Of a stretch of 60,000 nucleotides of DNA, positions 22,974-35,786 are shown piece by piece. Positions within the stretch are counted from its first letter, which is position 1, and each line of letters opens with the position of its first letter. The DNA is from Takakia lepidozioides (lineage: Eukaryota > Streptophyta > Takakiopsida > Takakiales > Takakiaceae). Below the pieces are notes generated by a model. The model ran no database searches. It was not told the origin of the DNA and was given only the letters and a program-made list of their open reading frames with translations. The stretch spans positions 39,372,001-39,432,000 of the forward strand of contig CM060733.1 in the NCBI GenBank assembly GCA_030704615.1, in the 5' to 3' direction. A program made the position numbers and the translations under genes.

Positions 22974-24190
22974 TTGCATCATTCCAACAATAATCCCATT
23001 GAAATTCATGTCAACTCTGCTCATCGCAGTAAATACATAGAAAAACTGTCTGATACACCAGTGCATCCATGTATGTGTTGTCGTCAACTATGTTTTAAAA
23101 AACAAATTGTTACACCGACAAAAAAATTGTTAAAAAAATTAGCCGTGTATATTCCTATTGTAACAACGGAACAAAATCATGGACAAATGTTTATATGTCG
23201 AAGTTATAAATTAATGTTTGACCACGATAAATCTCCTAAATTTGTAGTTCCTAACATAATTCATCTAAATGCTCCTATTAATAATGTTCAAAACTTCAAT
23301 GCGCTTGAGGAAAGATTAATTGCACCACGTATGGCATTTGTCCAAATATATCAATTGCAAGGTTATGGCCAATATGGTATACGTGGTAGCATTATAAACG
23401 TTCCATCAAATGTTAACAATACACAATCAGTTTTACCTCGCATGCCGAATGACGATACTACCATTGGAGTACTTTTAAAACGTCGTCTGGAATATAAATC
23501 TCCATATTTATCAGGAACTGTTCGTCCCAATTTTATTATGTTGGCTTTACATGATCTTGTTACTACTCCATTATACATAGAAACTAATGTTACCATTCGA
23601 CCACAATGGTTAGGATTATTTGCAATGTCTCATCAAACCGAACAAAATTGTATAAATATCGATGAACCATTAGAAGAATTTAATGAAATATCTCAAGATG
23701 AGTTTGAGGAAGTTGTCGAAAATACTACTAGCGATACTACGGTACAAAATATCCTCACTTCGGAGCAAATACAAGTATTTCATGATGGTCTATTAACAGT
23801 AGCTCATTCTCAAGACTTTAAACCATTGGGTCTTTTCCAAGATACTCATAGTGAAGAATTAAATTTTCCTACTTTGCTTTTTGGACATCCTCGATCAAAC
23901 ACTGGTTCATTGTCTTATCAAGCCATTGCACAATGGGAACTATTACATAAAGATCATGATTTCGCGAGACATATTCCAAATCTTTTTTTAAAAGCTATCA
24001 AAGTATTAATTCATGGCGTTACATCATCTTCATGGATTCGCATTCGTAAAGGTAAACTTCTTGGTAGACAATAGAAAGCGGGCGAACTTACTGAAAAACC
24101 AAATTTAGACAAATTATTACGCTCGGATCTAGGCTATAGGGATTTGGAAAGATTACGAGCATCGCCAGATTATTTGGCTCGTCTCCGCAA
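22974..24190 (+). pseudogene. Helentron DUF6570-like and N-terminal Rep region
   Basis: Contains a CxxC (HPCMCCRQLCF) and the block FNALEERLIAPRMAFVQI...YGQYGIRGSIINVP, which I recognise as the DUF6570 type found N-terminal to Helentron Reps. A further block (LFGHPRSNTGSLSYQAIAQW) precedes the Rep proper. In-frame stops occur near 24,072 and 24,192. Confidence 0.65.
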
Positions 24191-24194
24191 ATAA

Positions 24195-24534
24195 ACCTTT
24201 ACAATGATTCGACAACTAGCACCAAGTGCAGAAAGTAAATGGTCATCTTTACTGCAAACCATCCATTCGCTCAATCATAAAAAATTCCAAATGACATTCA
24301 AAATTTGGAAAGTAAACACGTTGCCGAACTGGTAAGATCGGATCCCATTACATGTGCTCGATATTATGATCATCAAATGGGTGCATTTAGACATCTATGT
24401 ATGAAAGATTATACCATTTTTGGAACACTCCGTGATTTCTTCTTTGTAACGGAATTTCAAAGCCGAGGCAGTGAGCATGATCATGGTATGTTATGGATAG
24501 CTAATGCACCAATTTACAGGGTTGATAAAAAAAA
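24195..24534 (+). pseudogene. Helentron Rep, HUH part, interrupted
   Basis: FVTEFQSRGSEHDHGMLWI carries the HUH motif (His-Asp-His) of rolling-circle Rep proteins; LVRSDPITCARYYDHQM lies just before it. A frame change occurs near 24,320. The frame is cut at APIYRVDK by the inserted element, which adds only KKTLF before a stop. Confidence 0.8.
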
Positions 24535-24564
24535 AACCCTATTTTAATTAATTCTGGACTTTTG
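24535..24564 (+). repeat. Left terminal inverted repeat of the 16.5-kb element
   Basis: Reads AACCCTATTTTAATTAATTC and continues TGGACTTTTG. It matches the reverse complement of 41,030-41,059 with two differences. Confidence 0.85.
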
Positions 24565-24974
24565 GCTTAAATCTGGACTAAACTTAATATATATTTGTAT
24601 TAAATTTAATTGAAATATTAATAATATCATGGTGTAATGTGTGATTGAACTTTGTGAAATTTCAGGTGATGTCATACTTGTTTCAAATGTGTCATAGAAG
24701 AGGTCCATTTGACATTGAAGTGCTTAATGTGAAGTAGCAGTATTGAACAATTCATTGAACATCCACTTGGAAGTCGAATAAAGTAATATTCCATTGCAGG
24801 TCATCATGATAAACAAATGGGTCGCATCGAACATGGGCCAAACTCGTACTGTACCATACTCGATACAACTTGCTAGTAATTTTATTGATTGAATGATTCT
24901 TCATATGAAGCACAATGTTCACATACCACGCCATTGGAATGAATCATGTTTTGGATGTGACAAGGGCAGTAAAA

Positions 24975-25290
24975 TATTAGAATAACATGAAACATTCAGA
25001 AGAAGTACTAGGGTAATACAATAAGGTTTGGGGTGTAACTAGAGAGAAGTGTAATAAGGTTTGGGTTTACAGTAAGGGTAAGGGTTTAGGGTTTGGATTT
25101 AGGGTACAAAAAGACAAACAAATATGATGGACTCACACTCGGTAGAATTAAGAAATGGTTGAGGAATTTGATATCCCTGTAATCATTCTATCATACCTTA
25201 TCCAACAAAAGAAAATATTAAAAGAGCATGAAACATTGAGAAGATGTAACATGGTAGTACAATAAGGTTTGGAGTGTAACTAGGGTATTG
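24975..25290. repeat. Subterminal direct repeat and telomere-like tract
   Basis: ACAATAAGGTTTGG and the surrounding 75 bases (ATGAAACATTxAGAAGA, GTGTAACTAG) occur at about 24,975-25,050 and again at 25,208-25,290. Between them, 25,072-25,107 is a short run related to the plant telomere unit (GGGTTTAGGGTTT). Confidence 0.7.
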
Positions 25291-28200
25291 TCCACACAAC
25301 ATTGTTCACATGGATCCACTGAGAAGAATATGACGAGTTATACTCCCAAAGTTTTGACCAACAGTCCCTGTACCTTTCCAAATCTGTTGGGTTACCACAT
25401 TTTCTCGGTCTCCACCACTCCACCTTCACCTTCTTAAAATTAGGATCATCCCTTTCGCGGATCACGTCAGATATTGCCACCCCCATCCAAACCGAGCACG
25501 TACTTGGGTCATAAGGGCGAACGAGCACAAAAAACCCTTTCTCAATATCCTTGAACGGATTCAGGGATATTCTTGGTCGCTCACACCTCGGGCCACAGTA
25601 AGGTTCTAGGATTTCATCCTCTTCTTCCACATCTGGCAATATATGTGGATGGATTCCATCTCTGTGATGATTCTTGGACCAATTTATTTTCGGCCAGAAT
25701 CCCTCAAGAAGCTAAATACGGTCGGGAGCTTCTGGAATTGGCTTATCCAGCTCGGTGAGAATGTTTCCCCAATACTGGTCGTATTGTTCCATTCGACCTC
25801 TGTAATGATCGTCAAGCATCATTCATTTCGTCCAAAAATCCCTGTATTTTTTTACTCCATTCTTAATGAATGATTGTTTTTCGGAGGAGTCGTCCCCGAC
25901 TCCCCAGATAGGTCTCATTGGAACGGCGTCTGGGTCTCCTTCAGGGAGCTTCGAAGTCTCGTCAGGATTGGACTTCCACATCTTCACGCTATTGTCTGTT
26001 GGAAGTCAATCCGAATCAGTAGCGGACTTATTGTACTTCATGACGGGCCAGCCTTCCGCATCTTTAAAAAAACAGAAGACGTGTGAAATCCCGACCAACG
26101 CCTCTTTTCCATCAGAATACAGCCCTTGACAAAATTCTTGAAGTCGGGAACCTCCTGAATAATCTGTGGAATGAACTGCAGATCTTGCGAGGTCATAAAA
26201 GACCTCATCAAATCTGAAAGAATGTAGGTGCTTCGTTCCTTCAGCTTCTTCGAAATGTAGCTGAAGAACCCGTCGATGTCCTCATGGGTATGTCCGACCA
26301 TTAAGAACCCTAGCTGGATTTCTTCAAAAACATCTTTGGCGGTCAGAAGGGATAGAAAAACAAGCATCCATCTGTTCTTATTGTCCTTCGCAGAGTTGCC
26401 CATTTGCAAGTACAATCTTCTCGGAAGTGGACGAGCACCACGTTTGTCTTCCGGCCTGCAGGGTTTAAGAGCATCCAAACATCTCGATTTACCTCTTAAA
26501 AGTGATTCGAAGAACTCGTTTTGAAGTCGGTAATCGAAAATGTTCCTGGACTCGCAACAGGTTGGCTTCTCCAGCTGGCGCAGGCAACGTGCCAAAGAAC
26601 CAATTGTAAAGTTTGAATTTCCCTTCCAGAACTCAAGAGAATACTGACCGTAAGCTCCATCACCGTGTCCGTGCGTGACCATTCTCGTTAGTGAAACTGG
26701 AAGCTGACCCAATCCAAAAATCATCTTATTTGGAGTCTGTAGCCGTGGAACAGCTGTTTTCTTATGATCCATTTTGTCGTGAATAATACAGAGAAACTCC
26801 TCCGGAATCATAACAGACTCATTCATCGAGCTATGGTACAGTCTTCTGCACGACTCTTGGTGCCTCAAATGTTTATCAAGCGTTCGTTTGTGTGTCACAT
26901 GTTCCGCACTTCTCTTGACAGACTTTCTAATCAGGTCCTTGAACATCTCACACTCCATGCACTTCGCAAATGTACTCCCAGTTTTACGAACCTCCACGTT
27001 AGGAAATATCCGACCCCGGATGCGGCTAACAGCCGACTGCGAGACTTCTTCCAACCCGAAAAGTCTGTTGGTCTGTTACAATAAGGCAGGGTCAGGAAAG
27101 GAACGTACACTGGACAGTGGAGGTTCATGAAGCTAGAACCATAGTCGAAAGAGACAAAATTGAAGGGAAGATCATCCACATTGAATCAGAAAAATCTTCC
27201 AGGAAAGAAATTGAAAAATGGAGATTTCATACCTCGTTGGACTCGTCTCGTATTCGCTTCCAGTTCATTTCAGGTGGTAAGACTCTCAAAGTATCCCTCC
27301 TTCCCTCCCCAATGCATCTTGTCTTATGGGGCATGAGGTCAGTATTTCCGTTGACAATGGACATAATGTTACCCTCTGCCTGAAGCGTCCTTGGGCGTGG
27401 CCTCTTCGCTCCACGGTTCCCATGGAGACTTGACAACCAACCCTGTTTACTCAACTTTTTGTACTCCATGTATGTGGACCTGCCAATTCCATGAATTGTC
27501 CACCAAGCAATCTCACATACATCCACACCCTCAATCGTAACGTATGCCCTGCGAGAGGTCCCTTCCAGCATGTGAAGTCGTTTCGAAACATTCAGTCCGT
27601 GTTTTCTCCTCTCATCGAAAGTGGATCCCCAAAAAGAAGTACGGATAGCCAAGGTTTTTCGCCAATCGAAATATTGACAGCAGTGAAGTCTGCAGCAAGG
27701 TTTGCTGCTCACAGACCGGACTTCCTCCAGAGTAAGATTCTTCATTCTTTTTTTGGAGTGTTCCAAATCTCGATCCCTCTTCTTTCTCGTAAAATGCCGA
27801 TATGTCGCTTTTTTCACACATGCCTCGTGATCTTCGTACAAGATACTGTTAGAGGATCTAATAAAATTCTCCAGATCATTTGAAAGTAATTTCTCACTTT
27901 CCAAAAGTCGTGTTTTTGTTAAAGGCCATTTTACAAGAGACATCAAAGATCCAGAACCTCCAGAAAGTATTCTGGTGACAAGAACTCCAACATCGTCCTC
28001 TCCCAGTTTGTCATTGAGGATCACCTCGTCTGGAATGTACGCTTGAATCCTCCCCTCGAATAGTGCACCCCCATCATCACCCAACAGTACGCACTGCAAG
28101 TTTCTCCAGTTGTTTCTTCCGAGTCCTCCGCTCGGATTCCCGGAACTCTTCGATGGTCTGTGGTTTGATTCATCCTCGTCGTCGTAAGAAGTTTCGGCAG

Positions 28201-28561
28201 TATCTCTTGTCTCCGGCATAAAATCAGGATTCATGTCAGGCCCTCCTTGATACTCGTTATTCTCCGCAAGAACTTCGCCAACATTCCACATCATCGGGGT
28301 CCCAATGGCCTCCTTCAAGGTGTCAGCATCCATATGTCCATAAGGAAGAGGACATAATAAGTGTGCTTCATCACATGAGATGAGAACCACTAAAATGGTT
28401 GAGGAAGATAATTGTTGTCCATGACAGGTCCCAACCCCGGAGACATTAAGGCAGTCCCCAGTGGCTACTGGAGTTGAGGACCCGGGAAGAGTAAGAAACA
28501 CTCTTTGACCCGTCTCTAAAATCATGATCACCGGAACCTCCACTGCACACACGAGGTTCAA
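25280..28561 (-). pseudogene. DUF7869-type probable transposase
   Basis: Three minus-strand blocks: 28,561-27,227 (444 codons), 27,170-26,040 (two frames) and 25,639-25,280. Block 1 has a Cys-rich PCCRLHCCQYF, an FW..DERRKH motif, VCEIAWWTIHGIGRSTYM and HGNRGAKRPRP. Block 2 has FVSFDYG, LYLQMGNSAKDNKNRW and VGHTHEDIDGFFSYISKKL, the hallmark of the DUF7869 family; an RNase-H-like transposase fold is my inference. In the family the second motif normally reads MDN; here it is MGN, loss of a likely catalytic Asp. A further frame change occurs near 26,050 after GCILMEK. The palindrome overlaps the first codons of block 1 (28,534) and an exon or intron edge at 27,101. It is the best candidate for the gene that moved the element. 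Confidence 0.6.
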
Positions 28562-28750
28562 GAAACTGGAAACCCCTCCGTGACGACGTTACTGACAGTA
28601 ATAAGCAGTATGAGTGAAGACTATATTCAGAGATGAATCAATTCAATAAAAGGAAATACACTCGCGTATGAACGTTTCAGAGAAGTAGAATAGAAATGGA
28701 ATTGTTGTTTGGTCTGGAACATGTCATTTGAAGATTGTGTCTAATTATAT

Positions 28751-28776
28751 AACCTCCACTGTACAAGTGGAGGTTA
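28751..28776. repeat. Palindrome copy, 10-bp arms
   Basis: AACCTCCACT, then GTACA, then AGTGGAGGTT. It lies between the divergent left and right gene groups. Confidence 0.85.
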
Positions 28777-29925
28777 GATGAGATACAGATGGAAAAGTCG
28801 GACGGATGAATATTAGTGGATGAACATGGTTACGTGGATGAATAATTGTAATGACGGATGGATGTGAGCATTGACGCGACTGTCCAGTGGAGGTCCACTA
28901 CTTGGCCTATAACGAAATACAGAAATCGGAGAGTATTGGACTGTAATTTCTAAACATGCAGATGACAAATAAGTAGATTTTCCTGTAGAGTATAGAAAAC
29001 ACATAGATGTCTTAACATTTTCTACGGGTGAAAATGCAGTTCACACGAGAGATCATGGAAATTCAGAGAGTTACGCCTGCGATGGCCGCAGAGGTACTGG
29101 ATGCTCAGAGAGCTGCAGTATGGGAAGCAAGGTGGGAGATGACCAGAGAGGTGCGGGAAACACAATCTGCAAGTGAGAGGTATGGAGATAGAAGTTTGAA
29201 CAGTTTGCACTCAGACCTTATATAGAGGAAACCAGGTTGCCCGTTGGAACTCCTCCAATGGGATAGTGCGATACATTGTCTCCCGGATCGATTTCCGTCG
29301 CCGTTGATATCCGGTATGGCCACAATCGAACGATTCTGGATGGTGCAGGAGTGCACTCTTTGACCGATTTCGGAAAAGAGTGTCCTTTACTGGTAGATCC
29401 CTATGTAACAATTATGATGCCAAAAAGATAACGGCCGATAATGGTGGTTCAATGGTCTCGCACTCGTGCTTATAAAGCAGTACGTATTTTGCATTCAATG
29501 CTGTCCAAGTGGATGATGGCCTGACGCCGATGACAAGGTGCAGCTATGACACTCGGCCGAGAATGCGGCAGGCGTAAATGAGTGACAGAGGAAATATTCC
29601 AACCCTTAATCCGCCGAATGTAGACATGGTCAAGAGCAATAATTCCCAGCGGCAAAATGCCGCAAGAGGATCTGACTTGTACATTTCATTTATCGTCACG
29701 TGCGGGGTGTGGGAAATATCCCACGGGGTTATGATTGATAATCCTGTGCAAGGGATCATTAACGTCATATTTTCTCGTTCATTCATCTATTTTTTCATTT
29801 CATCTAGTCATTCATAAAATGGATGGATAGAATGGAAAGGATGAATTGGATGATATTTGCATGGATGTTGGATGGAACACGCGCGACCGTTCGATTTCGA
29901 AAGGACGTGATGGTTCAGATCCGAC
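28777..29925. other. Spacer between divergent gene groups of the 16.5-kb element
   Basis: No domain is recognisable. The left gene runs leftward and the right genes rightward, so this region should hold promoters for both. The minus strand has a TATA-like CTTTATAAGC near 29,473. Confidence 0.4.
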
Positions 29926-29929
29926 GCGA

Positions 29930-30262
29930 CGGCACCATATAAGGGGTGTGGTCGTTCAGCCCACCCTTTCGCCACTCCATTGTGTACGCGGAAGCGCTGA
30001 GGAAGTGGTAAGACCAAGTAGCGCTAGAAAAGAGAGAGTTTTGAAGAGCGGAGAGCGTTCAGGGTGTCGTGAGAGCTGAGAGAAGAGAGCGTGCAGTTCA
30101 GTGCAGCGTGAGAGTGCAGTGGAGGAAAGGAAGCAGACAGCGGATTCAAGTGTAGACAGGAGACGGGAAGGAAGCAGAGCGTAAGGGAGAGCGGTGGAAG
30201 CTTAAGGGTCAGGCGTTTCAGGTCAGCAACAGGGGCACCGAAATGGCTCACGCATCTAGCAG
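29930..30262 (+). promoter_or_regulatory. Candidate promoter, 5' UTR and first exon
   Basis: ACCATATAAGGGG near 29,935 is TATA-like. It is followed by about 280 bases of purine-rich GAGAGCG sequence and then ATGGCTCACGCATCTAGCAG at 30,243, followed directly by GTAATG, a fair splice donor. This could be the start of the plus-strand transcription unit. The inference rests on composition and order only. Confidence 0.4.
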
Positions 30263-31207
30263 GTAATGTTCTCGTTTACGCATGTGGTTTGATGTCATTC
30301 TCTTTTGCTCGCTTGTCATTCTCTCATTCTCTCTTTGTTCTGTTTGTTGATTTGTTTTTCTTTTTGTTTTGCTATTGCTTTTGTTGGTCAGCATCGCCCA
30401 CGTCGCTGTTGGTTTGCTTCTCTTCCTCACTCGCTTTCGTTCCAGAGGTTATAGAGCACCATTTGATTCTTGCATGTCATGTTTCGTGAGTGTGGTGTCT
30501 TGTCTGATACGGAGCTTCTCTTTTCAATTCATGTGGTTCCAAAGCTGTTTCAATTAGTTTGAATTGATTAAAGCTGTTTAGGTGTTTCAATGCATTGTTG
30601 CTTCTCTGCTGGTGGTTTGTATGGTGGTTGGTATGGGTGGTTTGTGGTCCTGGTTTACTGGTGCTACTGGATTATTAGGGTTATGGATTAGGGTTATGGC
30701 GGGTTAGGATCATGGTTTTTAGCGATTGTTTTTCCGAATTTCCGATATTTGATAACAAGTTTTTCTTCGGGGCTAGGCTACTCTAGTAGACTAGTCTCCG
30801 TAGACCACTAGACCTCTAGTAGACCTCCATAAACTCCGACAGGACAAACCACATGAACCTCGTCTGCCCAGTGGAGGTTCCTGCGTGTTACTATGCCAAG
30901 GCACAACATAAGGATGTATTGAGATAGACTTATGTAGGTTCCTCCCCTGCGTTGATTTTTTGTTCTGTCAGTATAAAAAGAACGGGCGTAGGAGTGCACA
31001 CGGTGGCCAAAGATGGTTCTGAGACCCCGTCGTCGACATCTGTAAGAGGCCAAGGAGACAGAATCCAGTAAGCATCAATGAAGTAGAAAACCAAGACGAA
31101 TCATTGGTTTTATCGAAAACAAAAACCTTCAAGAAGAGATCTGAGAATCAAATATCAGATGTGGGCTCTGACGTGCGAACCTTCATAAATCCGGGCACTG
31201 ACGAATC

Positions 31208-31567
31208 AATGTTCGAGGGAGTTATTTGACGGGAGACAACGGAGGAAACAGAGGAAGAGAAAGATGAAAGTGATGACTGTAATCTTCAGTCTGATTCAGA
31301 TAATGACATTTCTGTAGGAGATAGTGAATAGTACCAGGGATCCGTCCTTCCGTCCTCTCCAGGATACAGTCCTCACTCTCCTCAGTATGCAGTCCTTGTA
31401 AATTCTCCAGAATATGTCCCCGCTGATTCTCCAGAATATGTCCCTGCCGATTCTCCTCAGTACATCCCTGGAGATTCTCCAGAATACATCTCTGGAGATT
31501 CTCTGACATATACACCTAGAGAGTACTCCCCTGAAACCTTGAGGATGATTCGAGAGAGCCTCCTGTA
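31208..31567 (+). pseudogene. Acidic protein with CTD-like Ser-Pro-Glu-Tyr repeats
   Basis: After an acidic stretch (EEEKDESDD, SDSDNDISVGDSE) there is one TAG near 31,329, then an open frame of octapeptide repeats of the form SPEYVPAD (also SPQYIPGD, SPEYISGD), preceded by GYSPHSPQYA and ending REYSPETLRMIRESLL and a stop. The 24-bp DNA unit is visible. The Y-x-P-x-x-S-P spacing resembles the RNA polymerase II C-terminal domain heptads. The single stop in an otherwise continuous frame suggests a recent nonsense change. No enzyme domain is seen. The family is unknown to me. Confidence 0.5.
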
Positions 31568-31587
31568 GTTATTGTAGATACAAGAAA

Positions 31588-34500
31588 ATGAAAAGATGAA
31601 ACTCATCTTACAAAAGAATATCGATTTATTGTAGAAATTATATATTCGTTACATTCATTTGTTTCTCGAAAATCTCCGAATGTCAAGAATGATCACCTGG
31701 CAATTTTTGAGCTGAACCCGGAGATCACAGAATGGGGCATTGTACCCGTTGGCACACCTCCGGACCATAAGTTTCGGTTCCAATACAAGATTGGTGCAGA
31801 GGTCGCCGAGCTCAAATATGCAGATGTGGTCGACGTAGAGCTGGAGATGGATGTGGAATTTCCGATGTTGGTAATGTTCATGATGGAAGATGGTAGATTT
31901 CTCAGAACGTTTGACTTCAAACCGGAGGTACGAATTCTAAGGAAGGCCATGATGAGAGAGTCCATTCGGGCGGGGTTCACATATTGCGACGAGGGTACTC
32001 AATTTACAGATGAAGGTTTTTGCATGGCTTGGGGTATTTTCTTGGATGTGCTTTACTTAAAGGGTAAGGAGATTGCAAAGACGCGGGAGGAGGAGGCTGC
32101 AAGAGCGAAGCCAAAGAAGGGAAAATGGAAATCCATTGACGCCGGTGGTGATGACAATGAAGCCGGTACATCAGGGGGAAAGAAGAAACAAAAGGGGGAG
32201 ATGGATCTTGCGTTCATGACAGATACCAAGAAACCCAAGGCTGCAGACATATTCGACAAAGACAAGTGTGAGAAGATGCTGGAGAGGCTGGAGCAAGACT
32301 ACAAGGACATGTTTCCTTTTGGGTTTGAGGCGACCCAGGACGTCAAAGTTTCCATGATGGAGCTTGCTCCCAGGGATATGGTGTACAGGCCCCTAAATGT
32401 GAAGCACAAAGACGAAGTCAAGGCGCGTCTTTACCAGCTCCGGGTGTTCGACTCCAAACATCCAGTTTATTTGATTCCCGCAAACCCCGAGAAGCCTATG
32501 GAGGTTTCTAGTTCGAAACCTCGAAACTGGAAGGAGGTGGAAAATTCCAGATTCTTTGTCATCGGTGGACAACACACGATCATTGCTGCCAAGGTAAATT
32601 TCCCGACAAAATTCAATTTTTGTAACAACATGAACCTCCACTGTCCAGTGGAGGTTCATGAACTTTAAACAACATGCTTGTTAGATCGATATCATTTCTG
32701 ACCTTATTCAATTCTGTCGCAGGAACTTGTGCAAGACATAGACGACGACAAACTTAAGAAGTACTACACTGACTGGCCCTCAAAGATTATATGGTCAAAG
32801 GATCTGATGAGGCTCGTGAAGCTATCTAAGTTCCTAAACGACCCGAATAAGGCACAGAGATTTGACACAACATTTCTCGAGAAAGTTGCACATGCCCGAA
32901 ATTTCTTTGAGCTGAGGGGGAGGCCGAAAAAGTACAACGATTACACAACGAAGTCGAAGACTAGACAATGGAAGGTAAATGATTCATTGTGTTTTCCGTT
33001 CCTTTTGCTAGAGAACCAAAATATTCTCAAGCTTGGATTTAATGTGACAAACGGAGACCGCATTACGAAGCAGGAGACAGTACAAAAATAGCTTCATAAG
33101 GGAGGGTGCTACAATGATCGAGCGGGATGGTTCAGCATTCGGAAATTCGACATGATGGGGTCTTTTGTAATGTGTCTTGTTTGGTAATGAGGTGCTTGTC
33201 CAGCTCTTATTCTCCCAATCTATTTATGTTCTCCACCTGTAACAGTTCCGCAAATGTGCCGCAAAAATACTTGAAACATCATATGATCATGAAAACGTGA
33301 TGTTGCGGAGAACGCTTCCAAAACTTTTCATGCTCATTGGGTTTTTCAAGGATTTTCTAGGTACACTCTTGGAACTGTTCCTGGTGGAGAACATGAACAG
33401 ATTGGACAAATTTGACTTGGAGGAGCACCGCATTCCGAAGCAGGAGACACTACAGAAAGAGCTTCAAATTACAAGGCACAACAAGATGGACGGAGATGAA
33501 TTCACAATCGAATCATCACTTGGTGTATAGTATAATTGACAAGATAGTTGTGACTATTGTTTCATCTCAAGATTAATATCAAATATTGAATGAAATGTCT
33601 AACTTTGGCCTTGATAATTTTCGTAGGAATTTATGCAAGCATGTCAACTCATACTGGAGATGAGTAGCGTGAAGGAGGCCATGGTTCTGGTTCTTTGTGA
33701 CAAAGACGTATGGAACCTGAGGGAGGAGGTTTCAAACAGTGGGAACAAGGGAAGCTTATTGATATTTTCGGGATTCAGTGCAAGGGTGAACAGCTACCGC
33801 TGAATAAAACCGCTATCGTGAAACTGCAAGGACTTAATAGCAGGCACTTGAAAAGAGTGGCGGAGAAAATCCTAAACAGAGACATTTGCATTCGAGGAAC
33901 GAAATTCAAGGGCGCGGACAAATCCAAAAACACAATGAGCGCGTATATTGACCAAATGAAATTGCGACGGTTTATTATCGACGATGTAATGGAAGTCTTA
34001 GGGTGGCCTCGGAGGAGCAAACAGAACCCGGAACCGTATACCAAACAGGAGTGGCGTGATGTTAAAAAAAAATACAACTTCAACAAAGCTGAGTTTGAAA
34101 CATTTCGAGATAGGCTCGGGAACGACTACATTGTTAGCAAACAGAAGATGAATATGGAGACGTAGCCAATGACTGCTGAAGTATGTCTTGTCGTGCAAGC
34201 AGACCTTCGAGGATAACCAAAATGCCCTGGCGATTCTACGCACGAGCTTCAGGTCCCATTACACACATCTGGGGGGAAACCAGAAATTTGCTGATGCCAG
34301 ATCACAGTTGGGACTTGCACCAAAGAATCGGTTCCACGACATATCCATGGTGTTCGTCAATACAGTTTGTGATGATGACTCTATTGTCTTCGAGACAAAG
34401 GACTACTCAAATATCTTGGATGCTTTTGTGGCTCGGCAGCTCATGTCCAGTGCTTTTGTGTTTTTCTCCACACAAGAATCATCGGGAAATCTTGTGTCAT

Positions 34501-35786
34501 ACATCCGGAATGGCCCTGGATCAAAATCGTTTATTATCCGACAGGGTTATTACATTCCCGACGAGTTTGAATCACCTTACAAGAGCTGCACGACTATTTT
34601 CTCCCAGACGGTCCTCTGCCTCGACTACTTATTTCCGGCAATAGCTGAGGAGATGGTGAATCCGGACGACCACATTCAAACTGTTTTGTTATTGCCGGAC
34701 CCAATTAATCTCGTTATCCAAGGACCAGATGTAGACCCGACCTCGCAGGAGATGGAGTGCAGGACTTACAATCATGAGCTGAGGCCGGACACCTACGATT
34801 ACCTGGTTTTTTTTTTTTGCAGGGACGGGATGTCTTGTGTGAACATTTTCGGAGGACTGACAATGACATACGTTCTGCTTGTAAGTGGATTCTGCATCTT
34901 GGAATTGTCTGTGTTTTTAGTTTTCCGGATGTAACTATCGTATTATTGACGTTGTCGGAAAAACGTGTTTAATCTGTGTCTGATTGTTCCATTTTGTTAA
35001 CCTCCACTGGGCAGTGGAGGTTCATGTTATTGGAGTTGTGGGTGTTTTGGGTGTTTGTTATTCTGCAGATTGGTGTGTTTGGTAGTTGTCTCAAAAGAAA
35101 GCCTATCGATGGTTGGTGTTCGTCGGATTTATTTTGATATCATTGTTTGGTTTCATTGCAGGAAAAAACATATTTGTGTGCTCGACATAAACTTTGTAAC
35201 AAAAAAGAAATTTTGTAGAAGCAAGGTGGAGGCCTATTTCAGGACCCTCCAGATTGACAATCAGACTATCGCAGGAGACAGAGATGACGGAGACTCACTA
35301 CAGGATGACGAAGTGGACGAAGAAGATGATGACGAAGGACACGACAAGGATCAGGATGAGGAAATGGAGGAGAAACAAGAAGAGGATAACGATGAGGAGA
35401 AAGACGAAGATGAGAACATGGAAATCGTCAACGGAGTCCAGGGGCAGATGCGGCTAATGTTGGAAAGGGAAAGAGAGGGCCAGGAAATTTCACGGTTGGA
35501 TAATCTAGGTAGTACTCCAAATACCCAAGAACGCGTTGCGCCACAACATGTACACAATCTGGACAGCTCTTCCTCCAGTTCCGATAACACCACGAATAAG
35601 AATCCGGCTTCTCCAGGTGAACAAAAAGCGACATCGACGGAGTTAGTTGAAACCCTCGGTCAAGGGTTCACACCTGTGGAAGGTGACGAGCCATTGATTA
35701 TGTCACCGAAACCCGTTAACACTCGTCGTGAGCTGGTGTCCCAGAATGTCACCCAGGATCTGGTTCTGGATGTAGGTAATGAATGA
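31588..35786 (+). CDS. ParB-like domain protein with possible C-terminal methyltransferase fold
   Basis: Exons by eye: 31,588-32,592 (ends AAK before GTAAAT), 32,723-32,973, 33,247-33,360, 33,628-34,165 and 34,190-34,880, then 35,160-35,786. Exon 1 has a Lys/Glu-rich linker, then MVYRPLNVKHKDEVKARL and FFVIGGQHTIIAAKELVQD across the first splice, fitting the ParB/Srx core (GxHRxxAAK). The late part has DYLVFFFCRDGMSCVNIFGG then LTMTYVLL, with HICVLDINF after an intron, reminiscent of motif I of amino-methyltransferases (DxFxGxGTT...E); no DPPY motif is seen. An acidic Asp/Glu tail follows (35,290-35,420). Bacterial ParB-methylase fusions are known. Frame changes near 33,715, 34,180 and 35,160 mean either missed introns or decay. 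Confidence 0.5.
32630..32659. repeat. Best palindrome copy, 14-bp arms
   Basis: ATGAACCTCCACTG, spacer TC, then CAGTGGAGGTTCAT; perfectly paired arms. It sits 35-65 bases inside the intron after the ParB-like exon 1. Confidence 0.95.
34999..35022. repeat. Palindrome copy, 11-bp arms
   Basis: AACCTCCACTG, spacer GG, CAGTGGAGGTT, in the intron after LTMTYVLL of the ParB-like gene. Confidence 0.95.

Noticed and set aside
31588-35786. Bacterial or phage contamination as the source of the ParB-like gene
   Set aside because: The coding pieces are separated by GT-AG introns and are flanked by a eukaryotic Helentron with a continuous frame across the insertion.
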